A program made the translations under genes and the position numbers. Under the pieces are notes generated by a model. The model had not been told where the DNA came from, did not search any database, and saw only the letters and a program-made list of their open reading frames with translations. Positions 24,337 through 32,564 of a DNA stretch of 59,198 nucleotides are shown one piece after another. The stretch's first letter is position 1, and the number at the start of each line of letters is the position of its first letter. The stretch comes from CAYTZA01 sp964442365 (lineage in GTDB: Bacteria; Patescibacteriota; Minisyncoccia; Phycocordibacterales; DAORIS01), in assembly GCA_964442365.1 (NCBI GenBank), contig CAYTZA010000002.1, positions 1 through 59,198 on the forward strand. The letters run 5' to 3'.

Positions 24337-25352
24337 GAAAAATAATCGATGCCGAGTGCTGTTCTTACCTCGTTTAAAGTTTTAGTAGCAATTTCTCTAG
24401 CCTTTTCTGTCCCCTCTTCTAATACTCTGATCGCATAATCTTTGTCAGAAGCAAATTTTATACGGCGATTACGTATTGGACCAATAATATCTTTAAGTAC
24501 TCCGGCTAAGCGTTTTTTAAGAACGACATCACCTAAACCACCAGCTTGGTATTGTTTTTTAAGCTCAGCCACCTCGTCTTTGTTTGGATCAAATATGTCT
24601 AGATATGTAAAAACAGTATTACCTTCGATTTTTCCGGGATCACTTGCTTTGACGTGTCCAGGATCTGTGAACATAGAATTTACTTTTTTTTCTATTTCTT
24701 CATCACTATCAGAAAGGTATATAGCGTTATTGAGAGATTTTGACATCTTTGCACTACCATCTAAACCGATAAGTCGACTAACTTCTGGTACTACAGGAGT
24801 GATTTTTTGAAATACTTCTCCATAGAGACTGTTAAATTTGTGTACGATTTCATTGCATTGTTCGATTACGGGTAATTGATCGTCTCCTACAGGCACAAGA
24901 GAGGCTTTGCAGAACAATATATCTGCAGCTTGGCTTATTGGATATGTTAAAAATCCAGCTGGTACGTCTTCTCCATAACCTTTTTGTTGCATTTCTGATT
25001 TAACAGTAGGATTTCTCCGTAAGCGTGCAAGAGTAACAAGGTTTAAAAATAAAAGTGCTAATTCGGCTATTTCTGGGACAGCAGACTGTACAAACATGAC
25101 TGTTTTTTGTGGATCCACACCACAAGCTAGGTTATCAAGTACTATTTCTGTAACATTAGTACTTATTTTTTCTGGATTGTCAGCGTTATCTGTCAGGGCT
25201 TGCATATCAGCAACCATGTAGAAACAGTTCCCCGTATATTCTTCTTGTAATTTTATACGGTTTTGTATTGAGCCAATATAGTGCCCAAGATGCAGTTTGC
25301 CTGTAGGGCGATCTCCAGTGAGTACTGTAATTGCTTGTTTATGGGATATCAT
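24333..25352 (-). CDS. trpS: tryptophanyl-tRNA synthetase
   Basis: 339 aa, normal length. TGDRPTGKLHLGHYIG (HIGH region) and KMSKSLNNAI (KMSKS) are intact. The start at 25352 (MISHKQAITV) is chosen because TATACT (25360-25365) ends 7 nt upstream, predicting a leaderless mRNA; the upstream extension is hydrophobic and unlike the family. First gene of the chain trpS-scpA-scpB-dacA-mraY-ftsW-murG-gltX-M23. Confidence 0.95.
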   Translation of the reverse strand: MISHKQAITVLTGDRPTGKLHLGHYIGSIQNRIKLQEEYTGNCFYMVADMQALTDNADNPEKISTNVTEIVLDNLACGVDPQKTVMFVQSAVPEIAELALLFLNLVTLARLRRNPTVKSEMQQKGYGEDVPAGFLTYPISQAADILFCKASLVPVGDDQLPVIEQCNEIVHKFNSLYGEVFQKITPVVPEVSRLIGLDGSAKMSKSLNNAIYLSDSDEEIEKKVNSMFTDPGHVKASDPGKIEGNTVFTYLDIFDPNKDEVAELKKQYQAGGLGDVVLKKRLAGVLKDIIGPIRNRRIKFASDKDYAIRVLEEGTEKAREIATKTLNEVRTALGIDYFS

Positions 25353-25439
25353 ACAAAAAAGTATAACATATATCACTTAAAATATTGACTTATTTATTGA
25401 AAGTAATATGCTTTAGTCTGGTAGTGTCTTTTTGATTCC

Positions 25440-25529
25440 GATCTTCTCTAAGAGCAGAAATGGCTAGGCTGCCAGCGTCCGCTAGTGCGGATATGCAGAT
25501 GGAGGTTGTGCCGCCCTCCAGAGAAGATC
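25440..25529 (+). ncRNA. candidate structured element B
   Basis: A perfect 10-bp inverted repeat (25440-25449 with 25520-25529) encloses three hairpins: TGGC/GCCA (25461-25474), TCCGC-TAGT-GCGGA (25478-25491) and GGAGG/CCTCC (25501-25519). This is a four-way-junction layout. A plus-strand promoter candidate lies upstream (TTGACT-N16-TATGCT, 25385-25412). No clear terminator follows, so the strand and the ends are uncertain. It overlaps the last codons of the minus-strand frame 25482-25757. Confidence 0.4.
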
Positions 25530-25751
25530 AAAGTTTGAAAGATACCTGTCTGAACAAATATATACGGTGACCACTAAATGTTCCTTGTTTCCTATTTCAA
25601 TAACAATAGCTATAGGTTTTTCTTGAAAATTGGTATTTCCTATAAAAATTAATCTCCGTGTATATTTATTTTTTGCCAAACGAACTTCTCTTGGTTTGTG
25701 AAGTATATTTTTCGTTTTGACGCTCTCACTCACACAGTAAAACAAAACCAT
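25482..25751 (-). CDS. hypothetical small protein, possible toxin-like
   Basis: 89 aa from the ATG at 25751 (a second ATG lies at 25757). The core alternates basic and beta-strand segments (NKYTRRLIFIGN, KPIAIVIEIG, HLVVTVYICSDRYLSNF) in a way seen in small CPR proteins that look like RelE/BrnT-type nucleases; this is a weak resemblance. It follows aspS by about 40 bp. Its last 15 or so codons run through structured element B. No SD is visible. Confidence 0.4.
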   Translation of the reverse strand: MVLFYCVSESVKTKNILHKPREVRLAKNKYTRRLIFIGNTNFQEKPIAIVIEIGNKEHLVVTVYICSDRYLSNFDLLWRAAQPPSAYPH

Positions 25752-25790
25752 GTTCAAGGAGTATGTAAAATAGATTAAATAAATCTTAAA

Positions 25791-27188
25791 CTATTTCTTT
25801 GGTTTGAGAGTGATACCAAGTTCGAGAAGTTGCTCGGGTGTAATCTCTGCGGGTGAGTCCATCATAAGATCCTTTCCTTCTCCTGTTTTTGGAAATGCTA
25901 TAACTTCACGAATATTTGGTTCGTTCTCTAAAATCATCATTAGTCTATCAAATCCCCAAGCTATACCGCCGTGTGGAGGAGTTCCTGATCGAAAAGCCTT
26001 CAACATATGTCCGAAGTTCTCCTCGATTCTCTCCGATGCATATCCCATGATTTCAAATACTTTAGTAAGGGCTTCTGGTTGATGATTACGAATACTTCCC
26101 CCACCGATTTCATAGCCATTGAGCGCCACGTCATATTGTGTGGTAAGGATCTCACCAATCTGTTCTTTATTCATAAGCCAAGGAAGATGTTCTGGTTTTG
26201 GAGCTGAAAAAGGATTATGTGTAAATGTCCAGCCACCTGTTTCTGTCTTCTCAAAGAAAGGAAAGTCTATAACCCAACAGAAAGCTAAAAGATTGGGATC
26301 TTCTTTGTTAGTACGTAGATCTGGCTTGTCGTTTCCATATTTTTCCATAGCCTCTTTGTATGAAAGTCGAGGAAATGGAATTTCTTGTATTGTTTTATGT
26401 GGATAGAGAGTTTTTACTATATTGATTAAAAGTTCTTCGTTTAAACGCATAACATCTTCGCGCACAACGAAACTCATCTCAAGATCTAGCTGTGTAAATT
26501 CTGGTTGACGGTCTCCACGAGTATCTTCGTCTCGAAGGCACTTGGCAAATTGATAATATCTTTCAAAACCTGCAGTCATGAGGAGTTGTTTGTATTGTTG
26601 TGGAGATTGTGGAAGAGCATAAAACTTTCCCTTCTCTAATCGTGATGGTACAACGTAGTCTCTTGAACCTTCTGGAGTTGACCGCGTAAGGAGCGGTGTT
26701 TCTATTTCAGTAAATTTCTGTTCAGTGAGTTGATTGCGGATAAGTTGTTGTACTTTGTGACGATTACGAATAGTTTTCTGTAATCGTGTACGACGTAAGT
26801 CTATGTATTTATATCGAAGACGTACTTCTTCATTGACCTCTTTTCCATCGGTTTGTATATCAAAAGGTGGAGTTTCTGTTTCGTTTAGTACCTTTATCGA
26901 CAAAATTTCAAGCTCTATAGATCCGTTTGTTTTATCAGCCTGTACGTTTTTATCAGGTCGTTTGTTGACTTTACCTTGTACTTCTACGATCCATTCTGGA
27001 CGAACTTTAGTACCTACTTCATGAGCTTCTTTTGCTCCAGGTAAGATCACACCCTGTACAGTTCCTGTCATGTCTCTGAAATCAAAAAAGATTAGCTTTC
27101 CTTGATCTCTACGTACGTCCACCCAGCCTTTGATGGTAACTTCTGTACCAATTTTATCTGCAAGCTCCCCTATATATATTCGTTCCAT
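25791..27188 (-). CDS. aspS: aspartyl-tRNA synthetase, lacking the GAD insertion domain
   Basis: 465 aa. The N-terminal OB fold (RRDQGKLIFFDFRD) is followed by the class IIb core with motif 2 (FRDEDTRGDRQPEFTQLD-type region; here KCLRDEDTRGDRQPEFT) and motif 3 (GGIAWGFDRLMMIL). Bacterial AspRS is usually near 590 aa with a GAD domain after the YGxDKPDLR segment. Here YGNDKPDLR runs almost directly into NLLAFCWVIDFPFFE, so the insertion is missing. The start at 27188 has TATAGT 7 nt upstream. Confidence 0.94.
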   Translation of the reverse strand: MERIYIGELADKIGTEVTIKGWVDVRRDQGKLIFFDFRDMTGTVQGVILPGAKEAHEVGTKVRPEWIVEVQGKVNKRPDKNVQADKTNGSIELEILSIKVLNETETPPFDIQTDGKEVNEEVRLRYKYIDLRRTRLQKTIRNRHKVQQLIRNQLTEQKFTEIETPLLTRSTPEGSRDYVVPSRLEKGKFYALPQSPQQYKQLLMTAGFERYYQFAKCLRDEDTRGDRQPEFTQLDLEMSFVVREDVMRLNEELLINIVKTLYPHKTIQEIPFPRLSYKEAMEKYGNDKPDLRTNKEDPNLLAFCWVIDFPFFEKTETGGWTFTHNPFSAPKPEHLPWLMNKEQIGEILTTQYDVALNGYEIGGGSIRNHQPEALTKVFEIMGYASERIEENFGHMLKAFRSGTPPHGGIAWGFDRLMMILENEPNIREVIAFPKTGEGKDLMMDSPAEITPEQLLELGITLKPKK

Positions 27189-27243
27189 AATTCTTACTAT
27201 ACTAGCAGACAATCTATCGTTTTTCCACATTCAAAATTTTAAT

Positions 27244-27271
27244 TTGACATGATATGTTCCGCGAGTATAAT
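27244..27271 (+). promoter_or_regulatory. consensus promoter of candidate RNA C
   Basis: TTGACA (27244-27249), 16-bp spacer, TATAAT (27266-27271). No coding frame follows on the plus strand before the terminator at 27322-27342, so it seems to drive a non-coding transcript. Confidence 0.78.
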
Positions 27272-27276
27272 TTGTG

Positions 27277-27342
27277 GACTGATTGGCAAGTAGGCGCGAG
27301 CCACGACCCAGTCTAGAAAATAACGGGCTCGTCCCGTTTTTT
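27277..27342 (+). ncRNA. candidate structured small RNA C
   Basis: The predicted RNA is about 66 nt long. Its 5' part closes with GACTG/CAGTC (27277-27281 and 27309-27313) and contains an inner GGC-GCGA-GCC hairpin with a GNRA loop (27293-27302), flanked by asymmetric loops CAAGTA and ACGA. A single-stranded linker follows, then a terminator AACGGG-CTCGT-CCCGTT plus T-run (27322-27342). Both halves match an independent small RNA or a riboswitch-like attenuator without a gene. It is convergent with the DUF3800 gene. Family unknown. Confidence 0.6.
27322..27342. terminator. terminator of RNA C, possibly shared
   Basis: The stem AACGGG/CCCGTT is followed by T on the plus strand; on the minus strand it is followed by TTATTTTC, so it could also end the convergent DUF3800 transcript. 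Confidence 0.85.
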
Positions 27343-27350
27343 CGTGCTTA

Positions 27351-28088
27351 TTAAGGAAGTTTGTAGAATGTTTTATTTTGATCTACTGTAATAATTTTAT
27401 TTTTTAGTATGTTGCATATTTCGTATTCATAGGAATTAGCTACACTCATCTGGTCGCCCTCTTTTTGTAGGCATTGTTGTGTAGCAGGCCATGCAAAGAT
27501 ATCTGCCAGTTGTGTTTCGATGTCGTGGTTATTTTTACTAACAAAACTAATTGCGGTTAACATTTTTCTTATTTTTTGTGATGTTAAAGTATTGCATCCA
27601 TGCGATAAATAGTAGATATATCTACGATAGAACTCAATATCTTTACCACCGTTTGATTCCATTATAATTTGCCCTTTCTGATTTTTAATTGTTGTAAGAA
27701 ATGACAAAAATGTTTTTATTATTGTATCAAAAGCAGCAGCTTGTATTTTTTCAGTACCCCACCCTGTTTTTATCGCCTTGTTTTTATCAATAGAAATAAT
27801 GATAATTTTGAAGTGTCCTTGTTCAAGAAATGTGAACAAATCTCTATGAAATTCTTTTTCGATGTTTTGACTGTTGAGTATTGTGAAATCACCTTTTCTT
27901 TTACCTATTTCGGCTGAATGAAATACAATATCTGTACGATTCCAGTATTTAAATTTTATCTGATCCGCCTTAATTTTTAATTGATCTGCTTCGTGTGGTT
28001 TTACGATAATCCCACACAGAGTATAGTTTTTACTATGGTGTTTTAAATCCGCAACCCCACTTTCATCGATGTATAGTTTGTAAGTCAC
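27351..28088 (-). CDS. DUF3800 family protein
   Basis: 245 aa starting with GTG at 28088. The N terminus YIDESG, a later VFHSAEI and the distal Asp-rich NHDIETQLADIFAW segment match DUF3800, a family with a predicted RNase H-like fold that is often carried by mobile or defence regions. Its biochemical function is unknown. CATACT lies 7 nt upstream of the GTG, but a -35 is not clear. It follows the histidine kinase on the same strand by 67 bp, with a long inverted repeat between them. Confidence 0.82.
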   Translation of the reverse strand: MTYKLYIDESGVADLKHHSKNYTLCGIIVKPHEADQLKIKADQIKFKYWNRTDIVFHSAEIGKRKGDFTILNSQNIEKEFHRDLFTFLEQGHFKIIIISIDKNKAIKTGWGTEKIQAAAFDTIIKTFLSFLTTIKNQKGQIIMESNGGKDIEFYRRYIYYLSHGCNTLTSQKIRKMLTAISFVSKNNHDIETQLADIFAWPATQQCLQKEGDQMSVANSYEYEICNILKNKIITVDQNKTFYKLP

Positions 28089-28089
28089 C

Positions 28090-28163
28090 AGGAGTAGTAT
28101 GACTCACTGTGGTTAAACTTTTCGATAAGTTGAAATAAAAAAACGTTAAAACTTACTACTCCT
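28090..28163. repeat. 10-bp inverted repeat spanning the kinase/DUF3800 gap
   Basis: AGGAGTAGTA (28090-28099) and TACTACTCCT (28154-28163) are perfect complements 54 bp apart. The left arm (plus-strand order) abuts the GTG of DUF3800 and the right arm covers the stop of the kinase gene. In the mRNA the two arms would pair, bringing the kinase stop close to the DUF3800 start. Confidence 0.6.
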
Positions 28164-29676
28164 TTGGGCTTTCTTGAGAGAAACTTTTTTGTTCGAGATC
28201 TGTTGGTAATTCGATATAGAATTGTGAACCCTTTCCTTTTCCTTCTGACTCTACCCAGACACGTCCATGATGAGCTTCTACCATTTGGCGGACGATATAG
28301 AGACCGAGGCCTGTACCAGTAGCGTTGACTGCATGTGCATCGTCTGCTCGACTGAAACGCTGGAATAGTTTTGCTTTTGTGGCTTCGTCTACTCCAACAC
28401 CAGTATCGACGATTGATATGAGAACCTTATTGTCCGTTTTATGCTCAATACTAACGACTATAGAGCCTTTAGGGGTGTATTTTATAGCATTGTCCACTAG
28501 ATTACCTACCACTTGTTTAATCTTACCAGCGTCAACTGACACAGAGCACAGATCATCTGGATTTTTAGGTGCAAAAGTAAGAGTGAGTTCTTTTCCGATA
28601 AGGTTTGGTTGTAATTCAGCAACAAGTTGTTTGATTGTTGGTGTAAGGTCAATCGGTGCAAAATCGTATTTCATTTTGCCAAGTTCTATACGAGATATAT
28701 CAAGATAATCTCCGACTACGCCTACTAGATTGTGTGCTGATTTGTACATAATCTGTGCAGCCTCTTTTACTTTATCTGGTATTTCTCCGTATTCACCCTC
28801 GAGTATGAGCGAGGCATAACCTTTGATGGCTGTAAGTGGTGCGCGGATTTGATGTGTGGCAAAGGATACGAATTTAGTTTTATCATCGTTTGATTTTTCA
28901 AGAAATTTCGCGTATCTTCTCCATGCATAGATAAGTACAATAGTAAGAATCGATATGATAGATGTCAGGAATACGATAAATATTATAAAGGGTCTTAGGG
29001 TTTGAGTAGTTATTGTAAAAAAATCGTCAGCTTTAATGTCTGTCGCAAGTATTGCAACCACGTTGTCGTTCTCGTCTTTTATTGGGGCATAGCCTGTAAT
29101 AACGGTTCCGTATTCATCTGTATATAGATCTTTACTAGTTAAAGGGCCATTGTAAGCTTCAAAGGCTTCAGGAATATCTACAGCTTCGGGATATGGTTGT
29201 CCAGGCCACTGAAGCTTGTCTGGTCCATCTGGTTCTATCTTCCCATCACGATTCACGTCAACATATCGAGACGGATCTCCACTTGTGTTTGCATTGGGAT
29301 CAATAGAGTCAGCATCTGCAACAAATTCCATTTGAGTTGGGTCATCTTTTGTTTTTCGAAAGATGTACATAAAAACAATGTCGTCATTACTATACTTTGC
29401 CTTATGGAGTCTATTAACAACCATTGCCCATTCTGGTTTTTGCCAGTCTTCTTCGGTTTGAAGTGCAGAAAGGTTTGAAGGACTTATGTTTGCAGCTGCT
29501 GTAATAGAAATAGTTAAAATCCTTTCTCGAAGATTATCTGTAAGAAGATTAACTGTTCTTTGATAAAGTATTTGAGAAGAAAATATGATGATAGTAATTG
29601 AAATAAGTAAAATTACAATACCAATCCAAATAGGACCTTTTATTTTTATAAGTATTTTTTTAATAGGTTTTATCAT
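28156..29676 (-). CDS. sensor histidine kinase with extracytoplasmic sensor domain
   Basis: 506 aa. Membrane helix 1 (about 15-35), an outside sensor region (about 36-225), membrane helix 2 (about 235-260), HisKA with phospho-acceptor His in FATHQIRAPLTAIKGYA, and HATPase_c with N, G1 (DTGVGVDEA) and G2 (GTGLGLYIV) boxes. The sensor has Cache-like features and a DVNRDGKIEPDG loop resembling a calcium-binding EF-hand/dockerin loop. The start at 29676 (MIKPIKKI) sits just past the ALDH-like gene stop. No response regulator is nearby. Confidence 0.9.
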   Translation of the reverse strand: MIKPIKKILIKIKGPIWIGIVILLISITIIIFSSQILYQRTVNLLTDNLRERILTISITAAANISPSNLSALQTEEDWQKPEWAMVVNRLHKAKYSNDDIVFMYIFRKTKDDPTQMEFVADADSIDPNANTSGDPSRYVDVNRDGKIEPDGPDKLQWPGQPYPEAVDIPEAFEAYNGPLTSKDLYTDEYGTVITGYAPIKDENDNVVAILATDIKADDFFTITTQTLRPFIIFIVFLTSIISILTIVLIYAWRRYAKFLEKSNDDKTKFVSFATHQIRAPLTAIKGYASLILEGEYGEIPDKVKEAAQIMYKSAHNLVGVVGDYLDISRIELGKMKYDFAPIDLTPTIKQLVAELQPNLIGKELTLTFAPKNPDDLCSVSVDAGKIKQVVGNLVDNAIKYTPKGSIVVSIEHKTDNKVLISIVDTGVGVDEATKAKLFQRFSRADDAHAVNATGTGLGLYIVRQMVEAHHGRVWVESEGKGKGSQFYIELPTDLEQKSFSQESPKE

Positions 29677-29692
29677 ATAAAGTATTTTTATA

Positions 29693-31540
29693 TTATACAT
29701 CTAAAAGATTATCTAGAGTACCCTCTGGTATTTCCCAAAGAAACGTTGCAAGTCTTGGTCCTGAGTCTTTTCCAAATAGAAGTTGATAGATTTGTTTAAA
29801 AAAGTGTAGTTGTTTTGTGCTATTTTCTGTTTCTGTTGCCCCAGATATTTTTGGTATGGCGTAGAGTAAAGAAAAAAAGTCGTCAGAAGACATTGTAGAT
29901 TTACGACCCAATAATTCCTTGAGAGAGTGAATAAGTTGTATATCTTTAGTTTTTAGTGTTGTGATAAACTCTGCATTCGGTTCATTCAAAAGATAATACG
30001 TATTACGCTCGTCAACTTTTGCATATCGTAAACCCTCCGTTGTTTTTATTGAACTTAAATCAAAATAAGCTTGAGCATTTGTTTTGGTGAAGGGGTCTTG
30101 TTTGTTGATCTTGGGTGAGCGAAGCCTTAAGAGTTTTTCTACATTTTTATTTTCAATTTCAGTAAAATCTTTAACAGATATTTTTGTATCAGTTTTAGAT
30201 GTTTTTTGTTGAAGTAGTGGTTTTGCAACATGCTCAAAAATATCACGTTGTGGCAAGGTTGGTTTGGCAATAATTTTACCATCTATACTGATACTGGATG
30301 CTCCATGACCGTATCCTCCGTATGGTTGTACACCCCTTTCTATACCTTGGGCGTGTAGATGAGTATTGTGAATAAAAGTATCTGTATGGTGAAGTATTTT
30401 ACCATCAATAGTTTTCCCAATAAGTTTTTTTATGTAAGCACTTTCACCGTAAAGAGTAATATACATAGCATTTTGAGCATATTCTTTATTTTCAAAATAT
30501 AGATTCAAATCGGTATCCTTTTTGTATGATTGAATAAATAAAATAGGAGCAAATGATTCTTCATAGTTTCCTCCTTTATCTAAAGGTTTACATATAACAG
30601 TTGGTTCGACTATGGCTTCGGCCGTACGAACAATACCACCCGTGTTCTTATCAAGCCATTCACGATTATCAACAATAATAGTTTCAATGTATTTTAAATC
30701 GTCAGGATCACTAATGGGTCCTATTTTACAAGAACGATCGCTGTATGGTCCTACTCTAATCTTTGAAAGATTTTCATGAAGAAGTGTCATAAATTGTTCG
30801 TAAATATCACACTGAACAAGAATGGAGTTTGGTGCAGCACAGTCCTGACCTTGATTGTAAAGTGATAATTTAAGAACGGCTTCTACGGCTTTGGATATAT
30901 TGGCTTCTTTGCTTACTACCACAGGATTATGACCAGATCCGTTTGAAATAAATAACGTTCTTTTGTCAAAAACTAGTCTTAATTGATCTGCGTGTACAGA
31001 TGTGCCAGTAAAAATCACCGCCTCTGTTGCGGGCTTACTTTCACCCGTTTTTGGATTTATAAGAAGAGCCGAGCGCTCTCTTAAAAAGTCTATACGTTCT
31101 TTGGTAGAAACAGTAATATTTGGAAATAAGGTAAAAATATTTAAAAGTTTTAGTACCTCAGGAAAAAAAACTCTCATTCCTCGTGGAATACGAAAATGTA
31201 CTTCACTTGCCATAAGTGAAGGTACAATAACGAAACAAGAAAAAGCATATAGTGGTTGATTCCTAGGTAAGAAAGCAGCAACTGCACCTATGCGTAGTTG
31301 AAAATATTCCTCGTTTTCTTTTAAATTTCTCAGTAGATCGAGCGTACGCTCTATTTCATCCGTGGCTACTTCGTAACTTTCATATGATAATAATATATTA
31401 ATCAAATCTTCTTTATTAGATTCAATAGTATCTGCTAATTGTGTGGCTTGTTTATCAATAACATTGAAATCAAGTGACGTATACGGAGCGCAGTTTGTGA
31501 TGGGCTTATGAATTGACTTAAATATGTCTGTAATTTTCAT
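29693..31540 (-). CDS. aldehyde dehydrogenase-like protein with LysRS-I-like tail
   Basis: 615 aa. The first 430 or so residues follow the ALDH fold: the catalytic-cysteine motif NQGQDCAAPNSILV and the GGYGHGASS segment are present, but the usual ELGGKNP general-base motif reads NGSGHNP, so the catalytic Glu is replaced. A helical C-terminal region (about 490-615) ends IYQLLFGKDSGPRLATFLW, closely resembling the end of class I lysyl-tRNA synthetases. The start at 31540 (MKITDIFK) is an ATG; the longer frame uses a TTG. It lies 20 bp after the EamA-like gene. Confidence 0.7.
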   Translation of the reverse strand: MKITDIFKSIHKPITNCAPYTSLDFNVIDKQATQLADTIESNKEDLINILLSYESYEVATDEIERTLDLLRNLKENEEYFQLRIGAVAAFLPRNQPLYAFSCFVIVPSLMASEVHFRIPRGMRVFFPEVLKLLNIFTLFPNITVSTKERIDFLRERSALLINPKTGESKPATEAVIFTGTSVHADQLRLVFDKRTLFISNGSGHNPVVVSKEANISKAVEAVLKLSLYNQGQDCAAPNSILVQCDIYEQFMTLLHENLSKIRVGPYSDRSCKIGPISDPDDLKYIETIIVDNREWLDKNTGGIVRTAEAIVEPTVICKPLDKGGNYEESFAPILFIQSYKKDTDLNLYFENKEYAQNAMYITLYGESAYIKKLIGKTIDGKILHHTDTFIHNTHLHAQGIERGVQPYGGYGHGASSISIDGKIIAKPTLPQRDIFEHVAKPLLQQKTSKTDTKISVKDFTEIENKNVEKLLRLRSPKINKQDPFTKTNAQAYFDLSSIKTTEGLRYAKVDERNTYYLLNEPNAEFITTLKTKDIQLIHSLKELLGRKSTMSSDDFFSLLYAIPKISGATETENSTKQLHFFKQIYQLLFGKDSGPRLATFLWEIPEGTLDNLLDV

Positions 31541-31560
31541 TGATAGATATTCCCCCAAGC

Positions 31561-31899
31561 TTATTTATGAAAATGCATCAAAACAATTCCTGTAATTGCT
31601 AAAGCCATTCCAGAATACTGATATACAGAGACAGTACTCCATTCACGGAATACAAAAAGCCCTATTAATATTGTGCTTATTGTTAATAATGAGTCAATTG
31701 TTGCTGAACTTCCAGCCAAACCTATTTTTGATGCCACTAAACCAAAAGTAATAAAAACAATTGGAGAAATAATTAATAAAATTAATAACCAGATTGTAAA
31801 CTTGCTTTCTTTACCCGCCCAAATTGCACTAACAGAATTTGCTGCAACAGCAACAGCAACGGAGATAATAATATAAAACCACATATCAAATTTACTCAT
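31561..31899 (-). CDS. small multidrug/EamA-like transporter, four helices
   Basis: 112 aa, four membrane segments, the length of SMR or half-EamA transporters (GLVASKIGLAGSSATIDSLLTI and the final VYQYSGMALAITGIVLM in parts). Such proteins pair in the membrane and export small solutes; substrate unknown. The start at 31899 (MSKFDMWFY) has TATAAT 9 nt upstream, predicting a leaderless message. Probably co-transcribed with the ALDH-like gene and the kinase. Confidence 0.72.
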   Translation of the reverse strand: MSKFDMWFYIIISVAVAVAANSVSAIWAGKESKFTIWLLILLIISPIVFITFGLVASKIGLAGSSATIDSLLTISTILIGLFVFREWSTVSVYQYSGMALAITGIVLMHFHK

Positions 31900-32032
31900 A
31901 GTAGTATTATTATAAACATAACATGACGTGGTAATACTATCAATGCTACTAATACCCACCTTTATACCAACTTTATTATTTCTTTAATATATCTATTTGT
32001 TATAATTTATTCCTTTCCCTTTTTATAATCAA

Positions 32033-32536
32033 ATGCAAAAAATAGTATATATAATTCCTGGCCTCGGAGAAACATGCCGTTCAAAACGGTATAAAATGCT
32101 TGGACAATCTATCGAAGAAAAAGGATATACAGCGGTGTATTGTAATCCTGATTGGTATCAGACGGTTTCTTCTCAAATATTTAAACCAGAAAAAGATTCT
32201 ATCATTATTGGTTTTTCTTTTGGGGCTGTGATCGCCTACCTCATAGCTCGTAAATTTAAATTCAAAAAAGTTATATTCGCTAGCCTCTCTCCCTTAAAGA
32301 TGATCACGCATAAAGAATTATTAGAAGAATACCGAAAACATATGTCACTCAAGGAAGCAAAAATACTTACAGACGATGTGTTGTCTATAAAAATCAATTT
32401 AAATAAACTAAAAACAAAATACGTAGCCTTAAAAGGAAGTCGCGAGGAAAAAGAAATATTAGCAGATTATATAGTACAAGGTGTCGGACACAGACTTGAT
32501 GCTAATTATATTGAGAGTGTTATCAAATTAATATAG
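32033..32536 (+). CDS. alpha/beta hydrolase-like protein
   Basis: 167 aa. Begins with strand 1 IVYIIPGLGET, has the nucleophile elbow GFSFGA (GxSxG) near residue 59 and a late GVGHRLD that can supply the catalytic His. An acid between them is not certain. It is shorter than typical hydrolases and may be an esterase/lipase-like enzyme of unknown substrate. Two TATAAT motifs lie 3 and 27 nt upstream of the ATG; the farther would give a leader of about 20 nt. Confidence 0.75.
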   Translation: MQKIVYIIPGLGETCRSKRYKMLGQSIEEKGYTAVYCNPDWYQTVSSQIFKPEKDSIIIGFSFGAVIAYLIARKFKFKKVIFASLSPLKMITHKELLEEYRKHMSLKEAKILTDDVLSIKINLNKLKTKYVALKGSREEKEILADYIVQGVGHRLDANYIESVIKLI

Positions 32537-32564
32537 AAACAATAACCATTTTACATACTAATTA

